Assembly (NCBI RefSeq): GCF_018613535.1
Contig: NZ_JAGGQB010000010.1
Coordinates: forward strand, 1-55,019
Direction: 5' to 3'
Source: Bacillus sp. ISL-51
GTDB taxonomy: Bacteria > Bacillota > Bacilli > Bacillales > Bacillaceae
Length of the DNA stretch: 55,019 nt
Under the pieces are notes generated by a model. The model ran no database searches. It saw only the letters and a list, made by a program, of their open reading frames with translations, and had not been told where the DNA came from. Shown one piece after another: positions 40,293 to 50,550 of this stretch. Position 1 is the first letter of the stretch. The number at the start of each line of letters is the position of its first letter. The position numbers and the translations under genes were made by a program.

Positions 40293-40387
40293 TACTTCCT
40301 CCAAAGAAAACTTTTTATATCCAAGACGAAACTATTCCTTATGTTTGTCGTCTAATTTACTGAAAATACACTTTATCTATTATAACG

Positions 40388-40415
40388 AAAAAAACAGAGG
40401 GCGCAAAACCCTCTG
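40388..40415 (-). terminator. Intrinsic terminator after yabE
   Basis: The stem CAGAGGG (40395-40401) / CCCTCTG (40409-40415) with a 7-nt loop is followed on the minus strand by seven T. Confidence 0.88.
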
Positions 40416-40427
40416 AATGAATCGTCA

Positions 40428-41642
40428 TCAATTTAAAATTTTAATGGTGACTTGTTTCTTTCCCCAACGGTAAGCTGAAGACTTTTCCGGGAAAAAGACA
40501 TCAATCCGTTTACCTTTAATGGCTGACCCTGTATCAGCGGCCACTGCATCCCCGTATCCGTCTACGTGGACTTTAGTGCCGAGCGGAATAACGCTTGGGT
40601 CTACCGCGATGACTTTGGCATTCGGATTGCTCGTCAGGTTAACGCCTGTAGCCGTATGGCCGGAACAGCCGCTGCAGCTTGCGGTATAAGCAGTGGAAGA
40701 CACGGTAAGCACTTTACCGGATGATTCATTTTGGCTTGAATCCGCCCTGCTTGGTGCACTTAGCTGCTCAATCTTGGGACTGTGCTGTTTTGTGCCGACA
40801 GCGATGATTTGATCTTTGCTTTTTGCAGATGTTTCTTCTTTGACGAGCTTTCTCGATACTTCTTTTCCATTTTCTTTCACAACATGAAAATGTTTTTTGA
40901 GCTTGCCTTCTTTTCCTTTTTGAACGATCTTTTCTTTCCCTCTCTCGAGAGACGCGTCTTCTTTTTCTTTCACATGATACGCTATTTTTTCTTCAACTAC
41001 ATCGGTGACTTTTTCGATACGAGTAATCTGTATGCCAGCTTTATCTTTCGTCAATTTTTGATCTAACGCCGGCTTTACTTTATCTTCGTCTTTCGTGTTC
41101 ATCTTATGCTGTTTTAAAAAGTCAGCGACCGTAGTCGAAGTCGTCCATATTTTCTTCTTCTTGCCTGCATCATTTACAGTGACCTGAAAAGCCGGATCTA
41201 TCGTGACTTTCATGCCGTTTTCGACTGCTGTATTTGCGGCTGGATCTATTCTATCGTGTTGATTCACAGGTGTATGTTGTTCGTTTAAAAATGCGCCGAC
41301 TGTTTTTGCCGTTGACCATAAAGTCTTTTCCTCTCCGCCTCTTGTAAGCCGGATCTGTTTTGCAGCTTCATACACGACATTCATGTTGTCTGTCAGTTTC
41401 GTTTGCTTAGACGGGGTGACTTGATCTTCATCTCTTGTCTTTATATCCAAAGTTTCCAGAAGTTCCCCGACGGTTCTCGCATGTGTGCGTATATGTTGTT
41501 TCTTGCCATTAATCGAAATTGAGACTGATTGTTTTGAGAGCTCATGAGCTCCGTACGCAGTCCCGGTTCCTGTCAACAGCAGAAAAGCAGCGATGAGAAT
41601 GACCTTACTTTTTCCAAGCTTTACGGAAAACAGTTTTTTCAT
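40428..41642 (-). CDS. yabE: YabE: secreted G5/3D-domain cell-wall protein (Rpf/Sps-like)
   Basis: A predicted cell-wall hydrolase of the resuscitation-promoting factor type. From the ATG at 41642 the protein is 404 aa: a signal peptide or anchor (about 12-32), three DUF348 repeats (about 40-215), a G5 domain (about 220-295), a low-complexity linker, and a C-terminal 3D domain with YTASCSGCSGHTATG and DTGSAIKGKRIDVFF that holds the catalytic aspartates. The start is not settled: GGAGG is 20 nt from this ATG, and the only codon at normal distance is AUC (41652-41654). In B. subtilis an antisense RNA under ECF sigma factors reduces yabE expression; I could not locate its promoter. Confidence 0.88.
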   Translation of the reverse strand: MKKLFSVKLGKSKVILIAAFLLLTGTGTAYGAHELSKQSVSISINGKKQHIRTHARTVGELLETLDIKTRDEDQVTPSKQTKLTDNMNVVYEAAKQIRLTRGGEEKTLWSTAKTVGAFLNEQHTPVNQHDRIDPAANTAVENGMKVTIDPAFQVTVNDAGKKKKIWTTSTTVADFLKQHKMNTKDEDKVKPALDQKLTKDKAGIQITRIEKVTDVVEEKIAYHVKEKEDASLERGKEKIVQKGKEGKLKKHFHVVKENGKEVSRKLVKEETSAKSKDQIIAVGTKQHSPKIEQLSAPSRADSSQNESSGKVLTVSSTAYTASCSGCSGHTATGVNLTSNPNAKVIAVDPSVIPLGTKVHVDGYGDAVAADTGSAIKGKRIDVFFPEKSSAYRWGKKQVTIKILN

Positions 41643-41681
41643 TTTTTGTGTGATGAAAAACGCCTCCTTCTCCTCGGAGAG

Positions 41682-41710
41682 ATTATATAGAGTATCGAAA
41701 ATGCTGTCAA
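41682..41710 (-). promoter_or_regulatory. yabE promoter (sigma-A)
   Basis: Minus strand TTGACA (41705-41710) and TATAAT (41682-41687), spacer 17 bp, both perfect. The predicted transcript begins a few bases before GAGGAGAAGGAGG, so the leader is short. Confidence 0.88.
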
Positions 41711-41887
41711 CCCTCCCATCTTGAAGATCAAAAACCTTCAGCGTATTCCTCATTATGCAAAAACGCAGCAAAAAAAGAAAGAGAGACATATCGACAACCT
41801 ATCCTATGAGAAGAAGGAAGCTTGTAGAACTGTTTGACATATCCTCTGAATCGGACAAGCCTTTACAGATTACGACAGCACATCCTG

Positions 41888-42655
41888 TCAGTTCATGCGG
41901 AAAAGTCTTTTTGCATTTTCCGTTGTAATGGAAGCAATTTCTTCATACGTCATCCCTTTTAATTCCGCGAGCTGCTCTGCGACATATTTCACATAGCTCG
42001 GCTCATTTCGTTTGCCTCGGAAAGGATGCGGCGTTAAGAAAGGACAATCCGTTTCAATCAGCAAACGATCATTCGGAATTTCCTTTGCCACCTCTTTCGG
42101 CTTCTTCGCGTTTTTAAAGGTAACCGGACCGCCGAATGAAATATAGAAATTCATATCCATACATTGCTGTGCAACTTCTGCACTTCCCGTAAAGCAGTGC
42201 ATAATTCCGCCGACCTGTTCAGCACCTTCCTCCTTCAGAATCGTTACGACATCCTCAGTCGCATCGCGGTTATGAATGATGATGGGAAGATCCACTTCCT
42301 TCGCAAGGGCAATTTGCTTTTTGAACACTTCTTTTTGAATATCTTTCGGTGATTTATCCCAGTGATAATCGAGTCCCATTTCTCCGATTGCCACCACTTT
42401 TTCATGAGAAGACAGTTCTTTTATCCAAGCTAAATCTTCATCTGTCATATCAATAGCATCTACAGGGTGCCAGCCGACAGCGGCATAAATAAAGTCGTAT
42501 TCCTCAATCAGTTCCATTGCCCGAGTGATTGTCGGTCTGTCGAATCCGACTACTACTATCCGTTCAACCTGTTCAGACTTTGCACGTTCGATTACCTCTT
42601 CCAGATCTGTGTCGAATTGCTCGGCGTTTAAGTGTGCATGGGTATCAAATAGCAT
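41888..42655 (-). CDS. tatD: TatD-family metal-dependent hydrolase (YabD)
   Basis: A 255-aa TIM-barrel hydrolase of the TatD family, whose members act as 3'-5' DNases/RNases and D-aminoacyl-tRNA deacylases. It begins with the metal-binding FDTHAHL (3-9) and has GEMGLDYH, IIHNRDAT, MHCFTGS and the C-terminal IETDCPFL motif. The ATG at 42655 follows AAAGGAG; the longer start does not have a ribosome binding site. It is between metS and yabE and after a long hairpin terminator. The exact substrate cannot be read from the sequence. Confidence 0.94.
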   Translation of the reverse strand: MLFDTHAHLNAEQFDTDLEEVIERAKSEQVERIVVVGFDRPTITRAMELIEEYDFIYAAVGWHPVDAIDMTDEDLAWIKELSSHEKVVAIGEMGLDYHWDKSPKDIQKEVFKKQIALAKEVDLPIIIHNRDATEDVVTILKEEGAEQVGGIMHCFTGSAEVAQQCMDMNFYISFGGPVTFKNAKKPKEVAKEIPNDRLLIETDCPFLTPHPFRGKRNEPSYVKYVAEQLAELKGMTYEEIASITTENAKRLFRMN

Positions 42656-42677
42656 CAAAAAAACTCCTTTCTTGTTG

Positions 42678-42724
42678 AAAAACAAAAGGTGTTCGACGGA
42701 ATGTTACACGTGAAACACCTTTTG
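42678..42724 (-). terminator. Intrinsic terminator between metS and tatD
   Basis: An 11-bp perfect inverted repeat, CAAAAGGTGTT / AACACCTTTTG (42683-42693 and 42714-42724), with a 20-nt loop containing a smaller TTACACGTGAA element, followed on the minus strand by TTTTTC. Confidence 0.8.
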
Positions 42725-42731
42725 TACCTGT

Positions 42732-44738
<2,007 letters not shown>

Positions 44739-44749
44739 TCAGAATGTCG

Positions 44750-44776
44750 AAAAGCTCACGCCCAAAGGACGAGAGC
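44750..44776 (-). promoter_or_regulatory. Hairpin in the metS leader (possible attenuator)
   Basis: Minus strand GCTCTCGTCC TTT GGGCGTGAGC (44754-44776), ten positions with one mismatch and one G-U pair, followed by TTTTCG and then the metS ribosome binding site about 20 nt later. It could be a weak terminator or a translation-affecting structure; no ligand or T-box signature is visible. Confidence 0.5.
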
Positions 44777-44818
44777 GGTTTTTATTTAATATACAATATT
44801 GATATTTGTCCTCTATCT

Positions 44819-44846
44819 ATGATACCATCTTAGCCTTTAAGATCAA
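44819..44846 (-). promoter_or_regulatory. metS promoter (sigma-A)
   Basis: Minus strand TTGATC (44841-44846) and TATCAT (44819-44824) with a 16-bp spacer, giving a leader of roughly 90-100 nt. Confidence 0.55.
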
Positions 44847-44914
44847 GGATATATACGTGCGGGGTTTAAAAGAATAAATAAAATTAAAAATTTTTATTGA
44901 AATTAAAAAAAGTC

Positions 44915-44943
44915 TTAACATGTCGAATTTTGTCGTATATAAT
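44915..44943 (+). promoter_or_regulatory. Distal promoter toward abrB (sigma-A) with Spo0A-box-like spacer
   Basis: Plus strand TTAACA (44915-44920) and TATAAT (44938-44943) are 17 bp apart. The spacer begins with a perfect 0A-box core TGTCGAA (44921-44927) followed by TTGTCG (44930-44935). It fires toward abrB, about 270 nt away. The metS-abrB gap (44724-45211, 488 nt) otherwise holds the metS leader and promoter, this element, a folded segment and the classical abrB promoter. Confidence 0.65.
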
Positions 44944-44959
44944 CTACTAAGATAAAACA

Positions 44960-45053
44960 CCTTGGTTCGAAAGTCTTGATTTAAAAGGAATTTTAGTAGG
45001 ATAATAGGTTGGTTAAAGCGGTTAAAAAGCCCGTTATTTCAAGATTTCCAAGG
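44960..45053 (+). ncRNA. Candidate structured leader or small RNA upstream of abrB
   Basis: In the plus-strand transcript CCTTGG (44960-44965) can pair with CCAAGG (45048-45053), and AAGTCTTGA (44971-44979) with TCAAGATTT (45039-45047, one G-U), giving 15 pairs interrupted by a single 5-nt bulge (44966-44970) and closing a 59-nt domain. No terminator follows, so it may be part of a long abrB 5' leader rather than a discrete RNA. I do not recognise it as a known riboswitch. Confidence 0.4.
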
Positions 45054-45103
45054 CTTTACTTACTATAAGAACTAATTCTTACAAACAATAGCAAACAAAA
45101 TGA

Positions 45104-45165
45104 TTGACGATTATTGGAAACCTTGATATGCTAGGAATGTAAGGAATTTGTCGAATAATGACGAA
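45104..45165 (+). promoter_or_regulatory. abrB promoter and Spo0A boxes
   Basis: Plus strand TTGACG (45104-45109) and TATGCT (45127-45132), spacer 17, correspond to the abrB promoter P2. Downstream are two tandem 0A boxes, TGTCGAA (45149-45155) and TGACGAA (45159-45165), where Spo0A~P is known to bind and block transcription. Spacing of 10 bp places them on the same DNA face. Confidence 0.88.
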
Positions 45166-45211
45166 GAAAATTATAATTTACAAATAATTATCTCTCGGGA
45201 GGAGACTGTTA

Positions 45212-45496
45212 ATGAAATCTACTGGTATCGTACGTAAAGTTGATGAACTTGGACGCGTAGTTATTCCTATCGAACTTCGCCGTACACTTGGCATCGCAGA
45301 AAAAGACGCTCTTGAAATTTATGTTGATGATGAAAAAATCATCCTTAAAAAATATAAACCAAACATGACTTGCCAAGTAACTGGTGAAGTTTCTGATGAT
45401 AACCTTAAACTTGCCGGCGGTAAGTTGGTGCTTAGCAAAGAAGGCGCTGAGCAAATCATCTCTGAAATTCAAAACCAGCTTCAAAACCAAAAATAA
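45212..45496 (+). CDS. abrB: Transition state regulator AbrB
   Basis: A global repressor of post-exponential genes, including spoVG in this window. The 94-aa protein has the swapped-hairpin DNA-binding N-domain (1-53: TGIVRKVDELGRVVIP, ELRRTLGIAEKDALEIYVDD), Cys54 region (NMTCQVTGEV) and a C-terminal multimerisation domain. GGGAGGAGA is well placed before the ATG; the two extra N-terminal residues sometimes annotated in strain 168 have no start codon here. It is the only plus-strand gene of the window. A strong bidirectional terminator separates it from rsmI. Confidence 0.98.
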   Translation: MKSTGIVRKVDELGRVVIPIELRRTLGIAEKDALEIYVDDEKIILKKYKPNMTCQVTGEVSDDNLKLAGGKLVLSKEGAEQIISEIQNQLQNQK

Positions 45497-45503
45497 GCTC
45501 TTT

Positions 45504-45546
45504 ATACAAAAACCGTTCTTGTTACGACACAAGAACGGTTTTTTTC
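45504..45546. terminator. Bidirectional terminator between abrB and rsmI
   Basis: An 11-bp stem, AACCGTTCTTG (45511-45521) / CAAGAACGGTT (45530-45540), with T-rich flanks on both strands (TTTTTTT after it on plus, TTTTTG on minus). It serves the convergent genes abrB and rsmI. Confidence 0.9.
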
Positions 45547-45547
45547 G

Positions 45548-46426
45548 TTATTTAATGTGATACGCATCATAGATCTCCCGCTTCGGCACGTTCCGATCAA
45601 CTGCGGTTTGTTTAATGGCCTCTTTAGAAGAAGCTCCTTCATTCATGTAATGTTCCACATGTTCCTTTTCAGAAAGATCTTCCCACCACGGCTTCTCTTC
45701 CTCATCCGGTTCAGCCGCTTGATTGCCTTCGACAACGAGACAGAATTCGCCGCGAATTTGATCTTCATTCGCCCATTTAATGACCTCCGCGATCGTCCCT
45801 CTTATAAATTCCTCGTATTTTTTCGTTAATTCCCTTGTTACGGCGATTTCTCTATTTCCCAGAACGGCATGCATCGCAGTTAATGTTTCTTTCAATCTAT
45901 GCGGCGCTTCATAGAAAATCATCGTTTCCTGCCGCTTTTTAAGGATTTCGAGCTCTTTCTTCTTTTCTTTTTTCTGTCTGTTTAAGAATCCGTAAAAGAA
46001 AAAAGGCTGCGGCATAATGCCCGATGCTGTGAGCGCAGTTAACGCTGCATTGGCTCCCGGAAGCGGAACGACATATCCGCCGATCCGGGTAAAATCTCTT
46101 ACGATCTCAGCCCCCGGGTCAGATATTGTGGGCATTCCCGCATCGCTGACAAGCGCGACATTCTTACCGGATTTCAGCCATTCCATGATTTTATGGCCGC
46201 TGCTTTCTTTATTATGTTCGTGATAACTGACGAGAGAAGTCTCTATCTCATAGACATGACACAGTTTTTTCGTCTGTCTCGTATCTTCGGCAGCAATGAC
46301 ATCGACCGATTTCAGAGTGTCCACCGCACGAAATGTCATGTCTTCCAAGTTTCCTATCGGTGTAGGAACAAGGTAAAGAATCCCCATATCAGACTTTCCG
46401 TTAAAACTCATCTGGCGTCGTAACAT
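45548..46426 (-). CDS. rsmI: 16S rRNA 2'-O-methyltransferase RsmI (YabC)
   Basis: Methylates the ribose of C1402 in 16S rRNA, in the decoding centre. The 292-aa protein is of the tetrapyrrole-methylase-like SAM fold: LYLVPTPIGNLEDMT (17-31), ISDAGMPTISDPG-type loop seen as LVSDAGMPTISDPG, PLPGANAALTAL, and the C-terminal helical part with SSKEAIKQTAVDRNV. AAGGAGGCTGTAT precedes the ATG, which overlaps yazA by 19 nt, suggesting coupling. Confidence 0.95.
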   Translation of the reverse strand: MLRRQMSFNGKSDMGILYLVPTPIGNLEDMTFRAVDTLKSVDVIAAEDTRQTKKLCHVYEIETSLVSYHEHNKESSGHKIMEWLKSGKNVALVSDAGMPTISDPGAEIVRDFTRIGGYVVPLPGANAALTALTASGIMPQPFFFYGFLNRQKKEKKKELEILKKRQETMIFYEAPHRLKETLTAMHAVLGNREIAVTRELTKKYEEFIRGTIAEVIKWANEDQIRGEFCLVVEGNQAAEPDEEEKPWWEDLSEKEHVEHYMNEGASSKEAIKQTAVDRNVPKREIYDAYHIK

Positions 46427-46701
46427 ATACAGCCTCCTTGCTGCTTTTGTTTTTCTTCTATATATTGTTCTTTTTTCTTTCGGGTCAGTCTCTTAAAGCG
46501 ATACTCCGCCTGCATCGCTTCCCGTTTTGTTTCAAATGATTCCGAATGGAATAATGTCACCGGCCTTCTTGCTCTCGTGTACTTTGCGCCCTTCCCGTCG
46601 TTGTGCGTTTTCAGGCGTTTTTGCAAGTCATTTGTATAGCCGGCATACAGACTGTTGTCATTACACAGCAGCACATAAAAGAAATGATTATTTGTCTCCA
46701 T
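46408..46701 (-). CDS. yazA: GIY-YIG domain protein YazA
   Basis: A 97-aa UPF0213 protein with a single GIY-YIG nuclease-like domain: [19 protein letters not shown] (residues 8-26), a conserved arginine in KRLKTH, and [10 protein letters not shown]. Such stand-alone domains are suspected structure-specific endonucleases; the physiological substrate is unknown. I use the ATG at 46701 inside the end of yabB (14-nt overlap), which gives the METNNHFF start of relatives; there is no strong ribosome binding site, so translation probably depends on yabB. It ends 19 nt inside rsmI. Confidence 0.88.
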   Translation of the reverse strand: METNNHFFYVLLCNDNSLYAGYTNDLQKRLKTHNDGKGAKYTRARRPVTLFHSESFETKREAMQAEYRFKRLTRKKKEQYIEEKQKQQGGCICYDAR

Positions 46702-47431
46702 ACAAAATCGTGCGGATCTCTTTCGTATATTCATTATTTTCATCATACACAAACAGCGGAGGAAGAATTTTCAAATCGGGACGCCCGCCTTTAATGCCTT
46801 CTACCAAAATGGTATTCGCTTCTTTTCCTTGTTTCGGATAAATAAACTGGACCCGCTTCGGTTCAATATGATAAGTTTTCATCAGTTCGAAAATTTCCAA
46901 TAACCTTCCAGGCCGATGAACAAGAGCCGCTTTGCCGCCCTGCTTCAAGAGCTTGCTGCTGACAGAAATCACATCTTCGAGCGTACAATGAATTTCATGC
47001 CTTGCGATTCTAAGATGTTCGTTCAAGTTTTGCTCAGCCTGTTTCGGTGTTTTAAAATAGGGCGGATTGCAAGTGACTACATCATATTTATTATGCCCGA
47101 GTCTTTCCGGCATATTTTTCAGATCATCATGAATGAGGCTGATCTGATTTTCCAATCCGTTGTATCCCACGCTTCGGAGTGCCATATCATATAGACGCTC
47201 CTGAATTTCCACCCCGATGATATCTGCCTTTGATCTCGTACTGAGCAAAAGCGGCACAATTCCGTTCCCCGTACATAGATCAACCATTTTTCCTTTTTGT
47301 ATCGGAACGTATGCAAATTTCGATAACAGCACGGCATCTAATGAAAAAGCAAATACAGTCGGGCTTTGCACAATTTTCATATCTTCAGCTAATAAATAAT
47401 CCAATCTTTCATCATCACGTAATGAAACCAT
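46688..47431 (-). CDS. yabB: tRNA/RNA adenine methyltransferase-like protein YabB (TrmN6 family)
   Basis: A 247-aa class I SAM-dependent methyltransferase with motif [15 protein letters not shown] and the catalytic NPPY motif of N6-adenine methylases ([11 protein letters not shown]). The closest family is TrmN6 (m6A37 in tRNA-Val in E. coli), so tRNA is a reasonable substrate but not shown. GAAAGGAT precedes the ATG at 47431. It forms a compact yabB-yazA-rsmI operon after the yabA terminator. Confidence 0.9.
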   Translation of the reverse strand: MVSLRDDERLDYLLAEDMKIVQSPTVFAFSLDAVLLSKFAYVPIQKGKMVDLCTGNGIVPLLLSTRSKADIIGVEIQERLYDMALRSVGYNGLENQISLIHDDLKNMPERLGHNKYDVVTCNPPYFKTPKQAEQNLNEHLRIARHEIHCTLEDVISVSSKLLKQGGKAALVHRPGRLLEIFELMKTYHIEPKRVQFIYPKQGKEANTILVEGIKGGRPDLKILPPLFVYDENNEYTKEIRTILYGDK

Positions 47432-47453
47432 AATCTTATCCTTTCGGCGCTCT

Positions 47454-47486
47454 TTGAAAAAGGCTTCCGACATCAGCGGAAGCCTT
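47454..47486 (-). terminator. Intrinsic terminator after yabA
   Basis: A 10-bp stem, AAGGCTTCCG (47460-47469) / CGGAAGCCTT (47477-47486), loop of 7, followed on the minus strand by TTTTC. Confidence 0.87.
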
Positions 47487-47490
47487 TTCC

Positions 47491-47850
47491 TTATTTTTTA
47501 TTTAAGAATGACAGACAAAAAAGACAATCTCCCTTGCGGACGCTTCCATAGTGGACGTTGCAAATATGAAAGCCTTCTTGATACAGCCGGGCCAGATTAT
47601 CGTACCCTTCTCCTATATCCGTTTGCTCTGTCTTCTGTGTTTTTGTTTCTTTCTGATCGGCTTTGAATTTCTCTATTTGCTCTGTCGTGTCGTCAAGCCG
47701 TTTGCGCAAATGTTTGTTCTCAAGCTGCAAATGGTGATTCTCTTCAATCATTTCGCCGATATGCTGCTTTAAGTCACCCAGCTGACGGTACAGCGAACCG
47801 ATTTGTTCCTCCAGGTTAATGACTGTATCAAATAACTCTTTTTTATCCAA
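47491..47850 (-). CDS. yabA: Replication initiation control protein YabA
   Basis: A negative regulator of initiation that binds DnaA and the sliding clamp DnaN. The 119-aa protein has an N-terminal coiled coil for tetramerisation (about 5-60, [19 protein letters not shown]) and a C-terminal zinc-binding domain with [19 protein letters not shown]. The start is TTG (47848-47850) with GAGGTG 8 nt upstream; the remaining upstream frame is ricT sequence in another register. It is downstream of holB, so two replisome-linked genes share an operon. Confidence 0.95.
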   Translation of the reverse strand: MDKKELFDTVINLEEQIGSLYRQLGDLKQHIGEMIEENHHLQLENKHLRKRLDDTTEQIEKFKADQKETKTQKTEQTDIGEGYDNLARLYQEGFHICNVHYGSVRKGDCLFCLSFLNKK

Positions 47851-47864
47851 GGTTCCACACCTCG

Positions 47865-48692
47865 TTAATCTGTGGTTTGTGCGGATACGACGCCCTCTTC
47901 CAGGAGCTCTTCCCAAGTATATTCTATCACTTTTTCACGGTTCTTCAGTTCCACCTGAAGCACCCGTTCCAGAATATTAAGACCGACAACCTTTGCAGGG
48001 CCGTTTGCCGTCGTAATCATTTCGCCTAAATCCGGCAGCTGTTCTTTTGCTGTCTCATACTCATCATTCTCGTATTTTAAACAGCACATCAGACGTCCGC
48101 AGAGACCGGAAATTTTCGTTGGGTTCAGTGATAAGTTTTGATCCTTCGCCATCTTGATGGATACCGGTTCAAAATCACCGAGGAACGTAGAGCAGCAAAG
48201 CATTCTCCCGCACGGACCGATGCCGCCGAGCATTTTCGCCTCATCTCTTACCCCGATCTGGCGCAATTCTATTCTTGTTTTAAAGATAGATGCCAAGTCT
48301 TTTACGAGTTCCCTGAAATCGACCCGGCCGTCAGCCGTAAAGTAAAAAATCACTTTATTGCGGTCAAATGTGAACTCTACATCAACCAATTTCATATCTA
48401 AGCCGTGGTCGGCCACTTTCTTCTGGCAGATTTCAAAAGCGGATAACGCCTCTTGTTTGTTTTCTTCTACAATGAGAAGATCGCGCTCATCTGCGACGCG
48501 TATGACTTTCCGAAGCGGGAGCACAACATCATGCTCGTCCACTTGTTTATTTGCGATGACAACCTGTCCATACTCGACACCTCGGACGGTTTCGACAATG
48601 ACGCAGCTGTCTTGTTCTATATCAAATCCGTTCGGATCAAAATAATAAATTTTCCCCGCTTTTTTAAAGCGGACGCCAATTACGTTGTACAA
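47865..48692 (-). CDS. ricT: RicT (YaaT), subunit of the RNase Y specificity (Y-)complex
   Basis: With RicA and RicF, forms a complex that carries Fe-S clusters and guides RNase Y in mRNA maturation; also affects phosphorelay and biofilm (known). The 275-aa PSP1-domain protein has Cys-rich segments [13 protein letters not shown] and [15 protein letters not shown], matching cluster ligands. The start is TTG with GGAGGGATAAGC upstream. It follows holB by 2 nt and precedes yabA. Confidence 0.95.
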   Translation of the reverse strand: MYNVIGVRFKKAGKIYYFDPNGFDIEQDSCVIVETVRGVEYGQVVIANKQVDEHDVVLPLRKVIRVADERDLLIVEENKQEALSAFEICQKKVADHGLDMKLVDVEFTFDRNKVIFYFTADGRVDFRELVKDLASIFKTRIELRQIGVRDEAKMLGGIGPCGRMLCCSTFLGDFEPVSIKMAKDQNLSLNPTKISGLCGRLMCCLKYENDEYETAKEQLPDLGEMITTANGPAKVVGLNILERVLQVELKNREKVIEYTWEELLEEGVVSAQTTD

Positions 48693-48694
48693 GC

Positions 48695-49684
48695 TTATCC
48701 CTCCTGCAACGTTAACACCAAGTGCTCCATTAATCCCTGCACATTCACATTGGAATGAAGCCGTTTTTTTGCTTCTAAAACAGCGAGAATTTGGTTCGTA
48801 ACGCTTTGTTGTGTAGATTGCAGCGCATGCTGTTTTATTGATTGGAATAAGTCTTGATAAATCAGTTTATCTTCATTTCCAATTTGGATGGATAGTACAT
48901 CACGGTAAATCAATAAGAGCATATCAAGACCCATTTCTTGATGGGTTTTTTCTTTGAAAAAGGGCACCCACTGATCCTGAATGAAGAAAAAGGCATGTCC
49001 TTTCCGCTGATGTAAGACTTCATACAATTTTATCACTTTCGCTCTGGACTCTGCAAACTCATCATTTCGACTTAATTCGACTGCTTCTGCTATATTATTC
49101 GTCATATTCGCTAAAAGTCTTGCCATATGAGGCGCCACTTCCTGCTGAGCGAGTCTTTCTTCTATTGCTTTCGGCTGCAGCGGCTGAAACGGAAGAACCT
49201 GGCATCTCGAAACGATCGTATCCAGCATTCTGTGCAGCTGCTCAGTGATAAGAATTGCGATGGTGTCTTGATTAGGCTCCTCTAAAAATTTCAACAGACT
49301 GTTGGCTGCGTTTGTTGTCATTTGATCCGCATGGGATACAATGTACAGTTTTTTGTGCGATTCCAGCCCTGTTTTAGAGAACTCCTCCTGAAGCGATTGG
49401 ATTTGAGCCTTTTTGATGGATAACCCGTCGGGCTGAACCAGATGCAGATCAGGATGGTTTCCGGAATCAATACGCTTACAGTTCCGGCACTCCCCGCAAG
49501 GCTCAGTCCCGTCTTCAAGGCAAAAAAAGCTTTTTGCTAGAAGCAATGCGGCATCCAGTTTGCCCGTTCCTTTTTTTCCTTCAAACAGATAAGCATGAGA
49601 AAGCCTTTTCTTTTCTATGCTATTGTGCAAAAGCCTCATCACTCTTGGCTGCTGCTCGGTCATTTCCTTCCATGATATTTCCAT
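48695..49684 (-). CDS. holB: DNA polymerase III delta' subunit
   Basis: A clamp loader subunit. The 329-aa AAA+ protein has a Walker A-like region EGKKGTGKLDAA, a four-Cys zinc module (FFCLEDGTEPCGECRNCKRI), the sensor region ANSLLKFLEEPN and the C-terminal collar. delta' acts as a rigid stator and does not need normal ATP hydrolysis, so the altered P-loop is typical. It starts after yaaR by 11 nt with a modest ribosome binding site (GAGAGTGA). Confidence 0.96.
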   Translation of the reverse strand: MEISWKEMTEQQPRVMRLLHNSIEKKRLSHAYLFEGKKGTGKLDAALLLAKSFFCLEDGTEPCGECRNCKRIDSGNHPDLHLVQPDGLSIKKAQIQSLQEEFSKTGLESHKKLYIVSHADQMTTNAANSLLKFLEEPNQDTIAILITEQLHRMLDTIVSRCQVLPFQPLQPKAIEERLAQQEVAPHMARLLANMTNNIAEAVELSRNDEFAESRAKVIKLYEVLHQRKGHAFFFIQDQWVPFFKEKTHQEMGLDMLLLIYRDVLSIQIGNEDKLIYQDLFQSIKQHALQSTQQSVTNQILAVLEAKKRLHSNVNVQGLMEHLVLTLQEG

Positions 49685-49695
49685 TGTATCACTCT

Positions 49696-50136
49696 CTATG
49701 TGTAAAGGTTAATCAATAAACCTTTTATTTCTCCAATTCGATCCAGCAAATCAATTGCCGGTTTTCCCTGATCTAACATCTCTTCAGTCAGCTGAAGCAG
49801 TTTTTCATCTATTTCTTTCACAAGCCCCAGCGTTCTGCTGTTTCCGTAAAGGTCAAAGCTTTTCGCCGTTTCGTGCGATAAACCGCTGTCAACGGCCTCT
49901 TTTACAAAGCGTTTTACCAATCCTTTAAATTTCGCTAAGTCTTTGAAGTTCCTCGACTTCGTCAATCTTTTACCGAATGTTTCTATATCCGTTAAGAACC
50001 TGCTCAGCTGGTCAAATTTCAGCTTGCTGTTTTGGCTGTCCATTGAGCTTTTGAACGTTCCGGACAGCTCTGCAGATTTGAAGGCAGGCTGCTGCTTTTT
50101 CTCTATAAATGTACGTAAGTCAGAATTTATTTTCAC
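49696..50136 (-). CDS. yaaR: YaaR family protein (DUF327)
   Basis: A 146-aa mostly helical protein of DUF327, restricted to Firmicutes. No catalytic motif is seen; helices dominate after residue 35 (QLSRFLTDIETFGKRL, GLVKRFVKEAVDSG). The start is GTG (50134-50136), 9 nt after AAGGA. It is always near tmk, yaaQ and holB, but its function is unknown. Confidence 0.9.
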   Translation of the reverse strand: MKINSDLRTFIEKKQQPAFKSAELSGTFKSSMDSQNSKLKFDQLSRFLTDIETFGKRLTKSRNFKDLAKFKGLVKRFVKEAVDSGLSHETAKSFDLYGNSRTLGLVKEIDEKLLQLTEEMLDQGKPAIDLLDRIGEIKGLLINLYT

Positions 50137-50148
50137 AGCTTCATATCC

Positions 50149-50517
<369 letters not shown>

Positions 50518-50550
50518 TTACATTTATTATATCAACTAATGAGAATCAGG

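Noticed and set aside
40800..41640. Promoter for the known yabE antisense RNA (ECF sigma, TGAAAC and CGTC motifs) on the plus strand
   Set aside because: I found partial TGAAAA and CGAC elements but no pair with about 16-bp spacing, so I do not annotate it.
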